Shown one piece after another: positions 17,541-25,602 of a stretch of DNA of 64,000 bases; positions within the stretch are counted from its first letter, which is position 1; each line of letters opens with the position of its first letter. The notes beneath the pieces are model-generated. The model made no database searches, was not told where the DNA came from, and saw only the letters and a program-made list of their open reading frames with translations. The stretch is taken from NCBI RefSeq assembly GCF_000091305.1, contig NC_013929.1, positions 4,650,001-4,714,000 of the forward strand, in the 5' to 3' direction. The position numbers were made by a program, and so were the translations under genes. Source of the DNA: Streptomyces scabiei 87.22 (GTDB lineage Bacteria; Actinomycetota; Actinomycetes; Streptomycetales; Streptomycetaceae).

Positions 17541-19862
17541 ATGCCAAACAAGCGCTCGGGTGGTGGTCTGTCCGCCACGCAGCAGGCCGCCAAGTTCCTA
17601 GGTGTCAGCGTGCTCGCCGGTGCCGTCATGGCGGGCATCGCGCTGCCCGCGGTCGGCGCCCTGGGGCTGGCGGCCAAGGGGTCGGTCGAGGGGTTCGACG
17701 AGCTCCCCGCCAACCTCAAGCAGCCGCCGCTGAGCCAGCGCACCTCGATCCTCGACAGCAAGGGCGACACGATCGCCACGGTGTACAGCCGCGACCGTAC
17801 GGTGGTCGATCTCAAGGAGATCTCGCCGTACATGCAGCAGGCGATCATCGCCATCGAGGACGCCCGCTTCTACCAGCACGGCGCGATCGACCTGAAGGGC
17901 GTCCTGCGGGCGCTCAACCGGAACGCGCGGGAGGGCGGTGTCGCCCAGGGCGCGTCCACCCTGACGCAGCAGCTCGTGAAGAACGTCGCGGTGGAGGAGG
18001 CCGGTGACGACCCGACGCTGGTCGCGCAGGCCACCCAGCAGACCCTCGGCCGGAAGATCAACGAGCTGAAGAAGGCGATCCAGCTCGAAGAGGAACTCGG
18101 CAAGAAGAAGATCCTCGAGAACTACCTGAACATCACGTTCTTCGGCCAGCAGGCCTACGGCGTCGAGGCCGCGTCGCAGCGCTACTTCTCCAAGTCCGCC
18201 AAGGACCTGGACGTGGACGAGGCCGCGCTCCTCGCCGGAATCGTGCAGTCGCCCAGCCGGTACGACCCGGTGAACGACCCCCAGGAAGCCACCAAGCGGC
18301 GCAACACCGTGCTGCAGCGCATGGCCGACCTCGGTGACATCTCCCAGGCGGAGGCCGACAAGGCCAAGGAGAAGCCGCTCGGGCTGGACATCAGCAAGCC
18401 GAAGAACGGCTGCATCACGGCCGTCAAGGGCGCGGGCTTCTTCTGCGACTACGTGCGCGAGGTCTTCCTGACCAATCCGATGTTCGGAAAGTCCAAGGAG
18501 GCCCGGGCCAAGATCTGGAACCAGGGCGGTCTGACGATCCGGACGACGATGGACCCGAAGGCCCAGAAGTCGGTCCAGGCCTCCGTCAAGAGGCACGTCT
18601 ACCAGAAGGACGAGGTCGCCACCGCCGCCACCATCGTGGAGCCCGGCACCGGCAAGATCCTCGCCATGGGGCAGTCGAGGCCGTACGGACTCGACACCAA
18701 GAAGAACGAGACGACGATAAACCTCTCGGTGGACGAGTCCATGGGCGGCGGAGCGGGCTACCAGCCCGGTTCGACGTTCAAGCCGATCGTCGCCGCGGCG
18801 GCCCTGGAGGACGGCATGTCCCCGGGGAAGGTCTACCCCTCGCCGTACCGGATGGCCTATCCGAGCCCGATCCCCACCTGTGGCGGCGGCACCTGGCGCA
18901 ACGGCACCGGCACCGCCGCCGCGAAGCTCGAGAACGAGAGCGCGAGCGAGGTCGGACCGTACTCCCTGCGGAAGGCGACCGCGCTGTCGGTCAACACCTA
19001 CTTCGTGCAGATGATCGCGGACATCGGCATCTGCCCGGTGACGAAGATGGCCAAGAGCATGGGCGTCGGGCGGGCCGACGGCCGCAAGATCGACCAGGCT
19101 CCGTCGATAGCTCTCGGCACCCAGGAGATGTCCCCGCTGACCATGGCGAACGGGTACGCGACCTTCGCCGCGCGCGGGATGTACTGCACGCCGGTCGCCA
19201 TCGAGTCCATCACGCAGCGGGTCGGCGAGAAGTCGAAGTCGTTGGAGGTCCCGAAGTCGACCTGCTCGCGGGCCATGTCCGAGAACACCGCCGACACCAT
19301 CAGCGCCCTGCTCAAGGGTGTGGTCGAGGACGGTACGGGTACGGAGGCCGGCCTCGGCCCCAGCCGCCCCAGCGCCGGCAAGACCGGTACGACGGACGGC
19401 CGTTACGCGGCCTGGTTCGTGGGCTACACCCCGAACATGGCCGGCGCCGTCTGGGTGGGCGACCCCGCGCACGAGCGTCAGATGGTGAACATCGTCATCG
19501 GCGGTGAGAGGTACCCCAAGGTCTTCGGTGGAAAGGTCCCCGGCCCGATCTGGCGCGACATGATGACCGGCGCGCTGGAGGGCAAGCCCCGGCCCGACTT
19601 CAACAAGGTCTACCTTCCCGAGGACCGGCCGGAGCGCGGCCGCGGGGACGACGACAACGACGGCAATGGGAACGGCAACGGGAACGGGAACAACGACGAC
19701 AACGGCAACGGTGACAACCGCGGCAACGGTGGCGGCTTCATCGGCGGCGCCGACGGCGGCAACACCTTCCCGACCCCGGAGTTCAGCTTCCCGGAGAACT
19801 TCATCCAGGGGCAGACGAACGGCGGGAACAACGGGAACGGCAACGGAGGCCGCTTCGGCTGA
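17541..19862 (+). CDS. class A penicillin-binding protein (PonA2-like)
   Basis: A 773-residue bifunctional peptidoglycan synthase. One membrane helix lies near residues 15-40. The glycosyltransferase domain shows AIEDARFYQHGAIDLKG (catalytic Glu) and QGASTLTQQLVKN. The transpeptidase domain has SxxK in GSTFKPIV, SxN in LSVNTYF and KTG in AGKTGTTDGRYAAWFVG. The C-terminus is a long Gly/Asn/Asp-rich tail (NGNGNGNGN stretches) instead of the PASTA domain of mycobacterial PonA2. The ATG at 17541 is set by TAGGCT 6 bases upstream (leaderless). Divergent from wblA as in mycobacteria (whiB4-ponA2). A strong hairpin follows the stop. Confidence 0.95.
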   Translation: MPNKRSGGGLSATQQAAKFLGVSVLAGAVMAGIALPAVGALGLAAKGSVEGFDELPANLKQPPLSQRTSILDSKGDTIATVYSRDRTVVDLKEISPYMQQAIIAIEDARFYQHGAIDLKGVLRALNRNAREGGVAQGASTLTQQLVKNVAVEEAGDDPTLVAQATQQTLGRKINELKKAIQLEEELGKKKILENYLNITFFGQQAYGVEAASQRYFSKSAKDLDVDEAALLAGIVQSPSRYDPVNDPQEATKRRNTVLQRMADLGDISQAEADKAKEKPLGLDISKPKNGCITAVKGAGFFCDYVREVFLTNPMFGKSKEARAKIWNQGGLTIRTTMDPKAQKSVQASVKRHVYQKDEVATAATIVEPGTGKILAMGQSRPYGLDTKKNETTINLSVDESMGGGAGYQPGSTFKPIVAAAALEDGMSPGKVYPSPYRMAYPSPIPTCGGGTWRNGTGTAAAKLENESASEVGPYSLRKATALSVNTYFVQMIADIGICPVTKMAKSMGVGRADGRKIDQAPSIALGTQEMSPLTMANGYATFAARGMYCTPVAIESITQRVGEKSKSLEVPKSTCSRAMSENTADTISALLKGVVEDGTGTEAGLGPSRPSAGKTGTTDGRYAAWFVGYTPNMAGAVWVGDPAHERQMVNIVIGGERYPKVFGGKVPGPIWRDMMTGALEGKPRPDFNKVYLPEDRPERGRGDDDNDGNGNGNGNGNNDDNGNGDNRGNGGGFIGGADGGNTFPTPEFSFPENFIQGQTNGGNNGNGNGGRFG

Positions 19863-19892
19863 CGGCCACCGTCACCGGCCGGGTGAATGAGT

Positions 19893-19937
19893 ACGGCGGT
19901 GGGGGCGCCCCTTGAGAAGGGGCGCCCCCACCGCCGT
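19893..19937. terminator. bidirectional hairpin terminator
   Basis: A perfect 21-bp inverted repeat (19893-19913 with 19917-19937) around a GAG loop, between the convergent PBP and YqeY genes. It can serve transcripts from both sides. Confidence 0.9.
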
Positions 19938-19972
19938 TGTACCGCGTCTCCCGGACTGGTTGCCGGGGCTGG

Positions 19973-20440
19973 TCAGGCGCTCGCGAGCTGCTGCTTGACG
20001 AGGGCGGCGACGCGGCCGCCCTCGGCGAGCCCGGCCACCTTCGGGTTGACGATCTTCATGACCTGGCCCATCGCGCGCGGGCCCTCCGCACCGGCGGCCC
20101 GGGCCTCCTCGACGGCCTGGACGACGATCTGCTTCAGCTCCTCGTCGGACAGCTGCTTGGGCAGGTACTCGGCGAGCAGCGCACCCTCCGCCTTCTCCCG
20201 CTCGGCCGACTCGGGACGACCGCCCTGGGCGAAGGCGTCCGCGGCCTCGCGGCGCTTCTTCGCCTCCTTGGTGATCACCTGGAGCACCTCGTCGTCGGAG
20301 AGCTCGCGCTTCTCCTTGCCGGCGACCTCTTCCTTGGTGATCGCGGTCAGGGTCAGCCGGAGCGTCGAGGAGCGGAGCTCGTCGCGCTCCTTGATGGCGG
20401 CGTTGAGGTCTTCCTGCAGCTTCGACTTGAGCGTGGTCAT
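19973..20440 (-). CDS. GatB/YqeY-domain protein
   Basis: A 155-residue helical protein of the YqeY family. It has the start MTTLKSKLQEDLNAAIKERD, the core LRLTLTAITKEEV, a charged middle (SDDEVLQVITKEAKKRREAADAF) and the end GQVMKIVNPKVAGLAEGGRV, which corresponds to the tRNA-binding tail domain of GatB. Its function as a free-standing protein is not established; it may bind tRNA. Transcribed toward the shared terminator at 19893-19937. Confidence 0.9.
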   Translation of the reverse strand: MTTLKSKLQEDLNAAIKERDELRSSTLRLTLTAITKEEVAGKEKRELSDDEVLQVITKEAKKRREAADAFAQGGRPESAEREKAEGALLAEYLPKQLSDEELKQIVVQAVEEARAAGAEGPRAMGQVMKIVNPKVAGLAEGGRVAALVKQQLASA

Positions 20441-20738
20441 GGGGCCGATTGTCGCAGGTGTGGTGGGGAGAGCGCGCCTTGATTTCGCTGGTGTGTGCGG
20501 TGGGGGGAAGGTCGGGCGCCGGGTGGTGAGGGCTCGGGTTCTGTCCAGGGAAGGACAGGAGATGGCCGGGACGTCGGTCGGACGTAGGTAGAACCTCGGT
20601 CGGCCCTTGGTCGGACATCGGTCGTGTGGACAGTCCGGAGTGAGTTGTCCACAGGGGGAGTTGGCGGGCGCGGGTGGCTGGCCGGCGGTTGTCCACAGGT
20701 GTGTGCTCGGGGCCGACGGGGTCTGACACGATGGACAC

Positions 20739-21668
20739 ATGCAAGCGCGATACGGAGTACCTCTGGGGATCGCGGCGGTCGGTGCCGCCGGTCTGGTGTA
20801 TGCGGCGGGTATCGAGGCCCGCTCCTTCCGGCTGCGGCGGGTGACGGTGCCGGTGCTGCCACCGGGCATGCGTCCGCTGCGCATACTCCAGGTCTCCGAC
20901 ATCCACATGGTGAGCGGACAGCGCAAGAAGCAGCGCTGGCTGCGGTCCCTGGCCGGACTGCGCCCGGACTTCGTGATCAACACCGGTGACAACCTCTCCG
21001 ACCCCGAGGGCGTCCCCGAGGTACTGGACTCGCTCGGTCCGCTGATGGAGTTCCCGGGCGCCTACGTCTTCGGCTCCAACGACTACTACGGCCCGACCCT
21101 GCGCAACCCCGCCCGTTATCTCCTGGAGAAGGTCCAGGGCCGCCACGGTCTGAACGGCAACAAGCCGGTGGTCGGCGCCGTCCACAACCCGTGGGAGGAC
21201 CTCCGGGACGGATTCGACGGGGCGGGCTGGCTCAACCTCACCAACACCCGCGGCACGCTGAAGATCGAGGGCATGTCGGTCGAGCTGACCGGCCTCGACG
21301 ACCCGCACATCAAGCGGGACCGCTACGCCCGCGTGGCCGGCGGCCCGTCCGACTCCGCCGATCTCTCCCTGGGCGTCGTGCACGCTCCCTATCTCCGTGC
21401 CCTCCACGCCTTCACCGCCGACGGCTACCCCCTCGTCCTCGCCGGCCACACGCACGGCGGCCAGCTCTGCATCCCCTTCTACGGCGCCCTCGTCACCAAC
21501 TGCGACCTCGACACCGACCGCGTGAAGGGCCTCTCCACGCACACGGCCGACGGCCGCACGGCGTACATGCACGTGTCGGCCGGCTGCGGCACGAGCCGCT
21601 ACACCCCGGTGAGGTTCGCGTGCCCGCCGGAGGCATCGCTGCTCACGTTGGTGGCGCGGAAAAAGTAG
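20739..21668 (+). CDS. metallophosphoesterase with N-terminal membrane anchor
   Basis: A 309-residue calcineurin-like phosphoesterase. A hydrophobic segment at residues 7-25 anchors it. The metal-binding blocks follow in order: ILQVSDIHM (DxH), VINTGDNLSD (GDN), VFGSNDYYG (GN/SND), and LAGHTHGGQLCIPF (GHxHGGQ). This is the YaeI-like group; some members hydrolyse lipid-linked diphosphates. Placed after the PBP gene as in M. tuberculosis, which is compatible with envelope metabolism. The preceding 298 bases contain short GTCGG direct repeats and a possible CACGAT -10 close to the ATG. Confidence 0.9.
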   Translation: MQARYGVPLGIAAVGAAGLVYAAGIEARSFRLRRVTVPVLPPGMRPLRILQVSDIHMVSGQRKKQRWLRSLAGLRPDFVINTGDNLSDPEGVPEVLDSLGPLMEFPGAYVFGSNDYYGPTLRNPARYLLEKVQGRHGLNGNKPVVGAVHNPWEDLRDGFDGAGWLNLTNTRGTLKIEGMSVELTGLDDPHIKRDRYARVAGGPSDSADLSLGVVHAPYLRALHAFTADGYPLVLAGHTHGGQLCIPFYGALVTNCDLDTDRVKGLSTHTADGRTAYMHVSAGCGTSRYTPVRFACPPEASLLTLVARKK

Positions 21669-21803
21669 AGGTAAGGGGACGGGGAGGGGCGAGCCTCGAG
21701 CCAGCGGGCAGCAGCGCCGGAGCCGCCACAGACGGAGTGGTCAGGCGACGAAACACCCCCCTCGTACGGATCATCCCGAATGGCCCGTTTCACGGGGGCG
21801 TCC

Positions 21804-21809
21804 TAGCGT
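21804..21809 (+). promoter_or_regulatory. -10 element of the Pr6Pr-like gene, leaderless start
   Basis: TAGCGT lies 6 bases before the ATG at 21816. Confidence 0.4.
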
Positions 21810-21815
21810 GAGCGC

Positions 21816-22649
21816 ATGACCGCACCGATACCCAGGGACATCCCCGACCTGCCCGCGATCTCGGGCATCCCCGCACCGGTGACATCCGTCGTGCCCGCGA
21901 CGGCGGTGGTGGCACCGACACGACGCGCACCGGCGGCGGCGTACCGCGCCCTGGTCGCACTGGCGGCGGCAGCGGCCGTGGTGATCGAGATGGTGCTGGG
22001 CAGCCCGCTGCGGGCGTTCAGCCACTTCGCGGTCCAGAGCACGGCCCTGGTGGCGCTGGTCTTCGCCGCCTCGGCCCGCGGCGCGTGGCTCGCCCGCCGC
22101 CCCCTGCCGTCCTGGATGACGCTCGGCACGGTTCTCTACGCCGTGATCACGGCCTTGGTCCACCACCTGGTCCTCACGAGGGACGCGACGCCCTTCTCCA
22201 TGACGATGACGTCGACGGGCACCCCGGCGGCCCCCACCGGCTGGCTCGCATGGACGGACGCGGCCTTCCACACGGCGATCCCGCTCGCGGTGGTGGTGGA
22301 CTGGCTGCTCCTGACCCGCCCGGCACCGCCACGCCTGAGCCACGCGACGGCCTGGCTGATCTACCCGCTGGGGTTCCTGGCGTTCACCCTCGGCCGAGCC
22401 GCCTTCGTGACCCCCGACTGGCCGGCCCCGTACCTCTACCCCTTCCTGGACGTCGACCGCCACGGCTACAAGAGCGTGCTCGGCAACGCCCTGCTCCTGG
22501 GCCTCGCCTTCTACGCCCTCGCGCTCCTCCTCGTCGTGGTCGACCACCTCCGCCCCGACCCCGTACACCCCCGCAGGGGCCGCCCGGACCGCCCCGACCG
22601 ACGCCCCGAAAACCGGATTTCGTCTCCGGCCACCGGTGGGCTAAAGTAA
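21816..22649 (+). CDS. Pr6Pr-like multi-helix membrane protein
   Basis: A 277-residue membrane protein with about six hydrophobic helices (YRALVALAAAAAVVIEMVL; VQSTALVALVFAASARG; LGTVLYAVITALVHHLVL; the later TAIPLAVVVDWLLL, WLIYPLGFLAFTL and LLLGLAFYALALLLVV), and with HH and YP motifs in the loops. This matches the family usually annotated Pr6Pr (predicted six-TM, FAR-17a/AIG1-like). The N-terminus is Pro/Thr-rich and cytoplasmic, and the tail is Arg/Pro-rich. A TAGCGT 6 bases upstream suggests a leaderless transcript. Enzyme activity and substrate are unknown. Confidence 0.72.
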   Translation: MTAPIPRDIPDLPAISGIPAPVTSVVPATAVVAPTRRAPAAAYRALVALAAAAAVVIEMVLGSPLRAFSHFAVQSTALVALVFAASARGAWLARRPLPSWMTLGTVLYAVITALVHHLVLTRDATPFSMTMTSTGTPAAPTGWLAWTDAAFHTAIPLAVVVDWLLLTRPAPPRLSHATAWLIYPLGFLAFTLGRAAFVTPDWPAPYLYPFLDVDRHGYKSVLGNALLLGLAFYALALLLVVVDHLRPDPVHPRRGRPDRPDRRPENRISSPATGGLK

Positions 22650-22678
22650 ACGACGTCGCCGCGACAAGCAGTGACAAT

Positions 22679-22752
22679 CGGGGTGTAGCGCAGCTTGGCA
22701 GCGCGCTTCGTTCGGGACGAAGAGGTCGTGGGTTCAAATCCCGCCACCCCGA
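22679..22752 (+). tRNA. tRNA-Pro (anticodon CGG)
   Basis: A 74-base cloverleaf. The acceptor stem is CGGGGTG/CACCCCG, the D arm GCGC...GCGC, the anticodon stem CTTCG/CGAAG enclosing TTCGGGA with anticodon CGG, and the T arm GTGGG-TTCAAAT-CCCGC. The discriminator base is A and no CCA is encoded. It is followed by a hairpin terminator. Confidence 0.97.
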
Positions 22753-22770
22753 CAGTGAAACAGCAGGTCA

Positions 22771-22800
22771 GGCCCGGTGCTGAGAAATCAGCGCCGGGCC
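22771..22800 (+). terminator. hairpin terminator after tRNA-Pro
   Basis: A 13-base inverted repeat with one G-U-type mismatch (22771-22783 with 22788-22800) around a GAAA loop, followed by TTCCTCGTT. It ends the tRNA transcript and may also serve the convergent arsenic operon. Confidence 0.8.
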
Positions 22801-22826
22801 TTCCTCGTTCTCCGATCTGTGACGTG

Positions 22827-23330
22827 TCAGAGCGCTGGACTCCGGCGTTCGATCAGTACGACGTCGCGCCATACGCCGCGATGTCGACCTAGGCGCTCGC
22901 GCGTGCCGACGACGCGGAAGCCTGTCTTCTGATGGACGGCGAGGCTGGCGGTGTTGTCGGGGAAGATGCCGGATTGGATCGTCCAGATCCCGGCGGCCTC
23001 GGTGGACCTGATCAATTCTCGGAGCAGTGCGGCTCCGATGCCGTGTCCTCGTGCGTCGGGGTGGACGTACACCGAGTGCTCGACGACGCCGGCGTACGCG
23101 CATCGGTCGGAGACCGGCACGGCCGCGACCCAGCCCAGGACCATGCCCGCGCCGTCGAGGGCGACGTATCGGTGGTGCGGAAGCTTTGTCTCGTCGAACT
23201 CTTCCCAGGTGGGGGCGGTGGTCTCGAAGGTGGCTCTGCCTTCGTCGATACCCAGTTGGTAGATCGTCAGGACCTGGTGGGCGTGTTCGGCGCGCATCGA
23301 GGTGATGCGGTACTCGTCAGCCGCTCCCAT
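22827..23330 (-). CDS. arsN1: GNAT N-acetyltransferase, ArsN1-like (arsinothricin/phosphinothricin type)
   Basis: A 167-residue GNAT enzyme of the phosphinothricin acetyltransferase group. It shows the N-terminal MRAEHAHQVLTIYQLGIDEG, ATFETTAPTWEEF, the Arg/Gly acetyl-CoA loop VHPDARGHGIGAALLRELI and the C-terminal NTASLAVHQKTGFRVVGTRERLG. It is the last gene of the arsenic operon, two bases after arsC, and family members in this context (ArsN1) acetylate arsinothricin or related organoarsenical glutamate analogues. A plain phosphinothricin acetyltransferase function cannot be excluded from sequence. Confidence 0.85.
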   Translation of the reverse strand: MGAADEYRITSMRAEHAHQVLTIYQLGIDEGRATFETTAPTWEEFDETKLPHHRYVALDGAGMVLGWVAAVPVSDRCAYAGVVEHSVYVHPDARGHGIGAALLRELIRSTEAAGIWTIQSGIFPDNTASLAVHQKTGFRVVGTRERLGRHRGVWRDVVLIERRSPAL

Positions 23331-23332
23331 GG

Positions 23333-23749
23333 TCAGCTCGCCGGGGCGATGTCGTCGACCAGGCCGCGGATGCGCTTTTCGATCTCGTCGCGGATAGGGC
23401 GGACCGCTTCGACTCCCTGTCCGGCCGGGTCGGGGAGCCCCCAGTCGAGGTAGCGCTTGCCGGGGAAGACCGGGCAGGTGTCGCCGCAGCCCATGGTGAT
23501 GACGACGTCGGACGCCTGGACGGCCTCCACGGTGAGCATCTTGGGGACCTCGGCCGAGATGTCGATGCCCACCTCGGCCAGGGCGTCGACCACGGCGGTG
23601 TTCACGGTGTCGGCGGGGGCGGAACCCGCGGAGCGCACCTGGACGCGGTCGCCCGCGAGGTGGGTGAGGAAGGCGGCGGCCATCTGGGAGCGGCCGGCGT
23701 TGTGGATGCAGACGAACAGGACTGAGGGGCGCGCGTCGGCAGTGGTCAT
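23333..23749 (-). CDS. arsC: arsenate reductase ArsC, low-molecular-weight phosphatase fold
   Basis: A 138-residue reductase converting arsenate to arsenite. The P-loop CIHNAGRSQMAAAF (Cx5R) holds the nucleophilic cysteine, and the catalytic aspartate is in LDWGLPDPAGQG. Further cysteines in TMGCGDTCPVF form the redox relay, which is completed by thioredoxin or mycothiol-linked partners. ATG 23749 is chosen over the adjacent GTG 23752. It lies 27 bases after the aquaporin gene and 2 bases before arsN1, so the four genes look like one operon. Confidence 0.92.
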   Translation of the reverse strand: MTTADARPSVLFVCIHNAGRSQMAAAFLTHLAGDRVQVRSAGSAPADTVNTAVVDALAEVGIDISAEVPKMLTVEAVQASDVVITMGCGDTCPVFPGKRYLDWGLPDPAGQGVEAVRPIRDEIEKRIRGLVDDIAPAS

Positions 23750-23776
23750 CACGGGTGTCTTTCTGAGCAGGGCGGG

Positions 23777-24510
23777 TCAGGGGGTGGCGAGTTCGGGTTC
23801 GCCGTCGGTGACGACGGTGCCGGTCTGGGGCGGTGCGGGGTGGGTGAACACGGCGGCGACCAGGCCGAGGCCGATGACGGCACCGGCGAGCTGGGCCACG
23901 ATGAACGGGATGACCGAGGCGGGTGCGATGCCGGCGAACGTGTCCGTGAAGGCGCGCCCGATGGTGACGGCCGGATTGGCGAACGACGTTGAGGACGTGA
24001 ACCAGTACGCCGCGCCGATGTAGGAGGCCACGGCGACGGGGGCGAGTTGGGTGCGGCCGGTGCGGGCGAGGCCGAGGACGAGCAGGACGAGCCCGGCGGT
24101 CGCGACCAGTTCACCGAGCCAGAGGTGACCGGCGGAGCGGTCATGGGTGGACCACTGGACCAACGGCTCGGCGAACATGGCATCGGCCAGGACGGCGCCA
24201 CCGATCGCCCTGGCCGTCTGGGCCGGGAGGTACGCGGCCAGGTCCCGGAGGGTCAGCCCGTCGGGGGTGCGGCGGCCGGTGAACCAGGCCGCGAGCGTCA
24301 CCACGGGGTTGAAGTGCGCGCCGGAGACCGGCCCGAACAGCGCGATGAGCACGCCCGGGCCGAACACGGTGGCCAGGGAGTTGGCGAGCAACTGGACGCC
24401 GACGTCATCGGTCAGTTCGGTGGCCTGGATGTCGGAGCCGCCACCACCGCGACCAGGGCGGCCGAACCCACCGCCTCAGCGAGCGCCCGGCGGCCGAGCG
24501 ATGCGCTCAC
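23777..24510 (-). pseudogene. arsenic-operon aquaporin/glyceroporin, frameshifted near its start
   Basis: MIP-family channel, comparable to AqpS-type channels that let arsenite leave the cell after ArsC. It has the two half-helix motifs GAHFNPVVTLAAW (NPV) and SFANPAVTIGRAF (NPA) and about six hydrophobic helices. The natural start is GTG 24510, overlapping the arsR stop (GTGA). That frame reads SLGRRALAEAVGSAALVAVV and then hits a stop. The family frame resumes with a Gly-Ser-Asp-Ile-Gln segment at about 24440, so one base appears to be missing there. The intact remainder from TTG 24391 lacks the first helix. Either a decayed gene or a sequencing error. Confidence 0.8.
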
Positions 24511-24887
24511 GCGGTCGCCTCAGCCGTCTGCGTGGTCGCCAGGAACGCGGACAGCCGGTCCAGAGTGCCCGGCAGCACCCAGTAGTACACCCACGTCCCG
24601 CGACGCTCGCAGTCGATCAGCCCCGCCTGCCGGAGCAGCTTCAGGTGATGCGAGATCGTCGGCTGCGAGAGGTCGAAGGCAGGTGTCAGTTCACACACGC
24701 AGACCTCGCCGCCCGGCCGCGAAGCGATCATCGACAGCAGCCGCAGCCGGACCGGGTCGCCCAGCGCCTTGAAGATCTTCGCCAGGTCGGCCGCCTGCAC
24801 GTCATCCAGAGGGGCGGTCACCAGCCCCGGGCAGCAGCCGGCGGGCCCGTCGTCCTGCCCGATCACCAAAATTTCTTGCTTCGACAT
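24507..24887 (-). CDS. arsR: ArsR/SmtB-family arsenic-responsive repressor
   Basis: A 126-residue winged-helix metalloregulator. ALGDPVRLRLLSMIASRPGG is followed by the metal-binding EVCVCELTPAFDLSQ, with a CxC pair at the start of the recognition region, then SQPTISHHLKLLRQAGLI and a beta-wing. An additional CC pair lies near residue 18. The CVC motif and operon context identify it as the arsenite sensor. First gene of arsR-aqp-arsC-arsN1, divergent from cadI; it presumably represses both. Confidence 0.93.
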   Translation of the reverse strand: MSKQEILVIGQDDGPAGCCPGLVTAPLDDVQAADLAKIFKALGDPVRLRLLSMIASRPGGEVCVCELTPAFDLSQPTISHHLKLLRQAGLIDCERRGTWVYYWVLPGTLDRLSAFLATTQTAEATA

Positions 24888-24967
24888 TCTTCTATGTTGA
24901 CGTTTCTCGATTCAAGGCGCAAGCTCTGTATCGACAGACATCAATGCAAGCAGATCGGAGTCATGTC
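24888..24967. promoter_or_regulatory. arsR / cadI divergent promoter region
   Basis: The 80-base gap is strikingly AT-richer than its flanks. A TTGACG at 24897-24902 is a good -35 toward cadI, and TTGAAT on the opposite strand (24909-24914) suits arsR. A TTGA-N11-TCAA inverted arrangement overlaps both and could be the ArsR operator. The exact operator cannot be fixed by eye. Confidence 0.5.
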
Positions 24968-25438
24968 ATGTCTCGTGCCCAGCTCGCCCTGCGTGTCAGC
25001 GACCTCGAAGCCTCGATCACCTTCTATGCGAAGCTCTTCGGCACCGAACCGGCCAAGCGCCGCGAGGGCTACGCCAACTTCGCCATCGCCGAACCCCCGC
25101 TCAAGCTCGTACTCATCGAGGGCGAGCCCGGCGAGGAGACCCGCCTGGACCATCTCGGCGTCGAGGTCGCGTCCACCGACCAGGTCAACGCCGCCACCAC
25201 CCGCCTGAGGGACGCCGGCCTGGCCACCTTCGAGGAGAACGACACCTCCTGCTGCTACGCCCTCCAGGACAAGGTGTGGGTCCACGGCCCCGGCAAGGAG
25301 CCGTGGGAGGTCTACGTCGTCAAGGCCGACGCCGACACCCTCGGCAAGAGCGCCGACCCCAACGCCACCGGCGATGGCTGCTGCACCAGCCAGGCCGCCG
25401 ACGAGGCCCCGGCCGCTGTCGGGTGTTCCTGCGGCTGA
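24968..25438 (+). CDS. cadI: ArsI/CadI-family VOC protein (cadmium/arsenic-induced, possible C-As lyase)
   Basis: A 156-residue vicinal-oxygen-chelate protein. It starts MSRAQLALRVSDLEASITFY, carries YANFAIAEPPLKLVLIEG and LDHLGVEV (metal-ligand His), and has the vicinal cysteine pair in DTSCCYALQDKVWVHGPG that binds the organoarsenical in ArsI. The Glu ligand follows in EPWEVYVVKAD. Position 5 is Gln instead of the His of ArsI, as in CadI. The C-terminus ends in a Cys-rich tail (GDGCCTSQ and GCSCG). ATG 24968 has GGAG about 8 bases upstream. Divergent from arsR, so probably arsenite-inducible. Confidence 0.88.
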   Translation: MSRAQLALRVSDLEASITFYAKLFGTEPAKRREGYANFAIAEPPLKLVLIEGEPGEETRLDHLGVEVASTDQVNAATTRLRDAGLATFEENDTSCCYALQDKVWVHGPGKEPWEVYVVKADADTLGKSADPNATGDGCCTSQAADEAPAAVGCSCG

Positions 25439-25602
25439 CCAGCCTGCGTGGGTGGATGCCGGAACGCGCAAGGCTGCCGGTTCTCCGCCCCCGCAGGAGC
25501 GGGGCTGTGCGCGGAACGGGCCCGGTGTGGACGGTGGTTGTGCGTGTCCTGTGAGAGGCTCGGCGTGCTGCGGGCCGACAAGAGGATACGAGCACGGATC
25601 AC

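Noticed and set aside
22679-22752. tRNA-Pro as an integration site of a mobile element
   Set aside because: I saw no integrase, excisionase or repeated copy of the tRNA 3' end in the following 40 kb.
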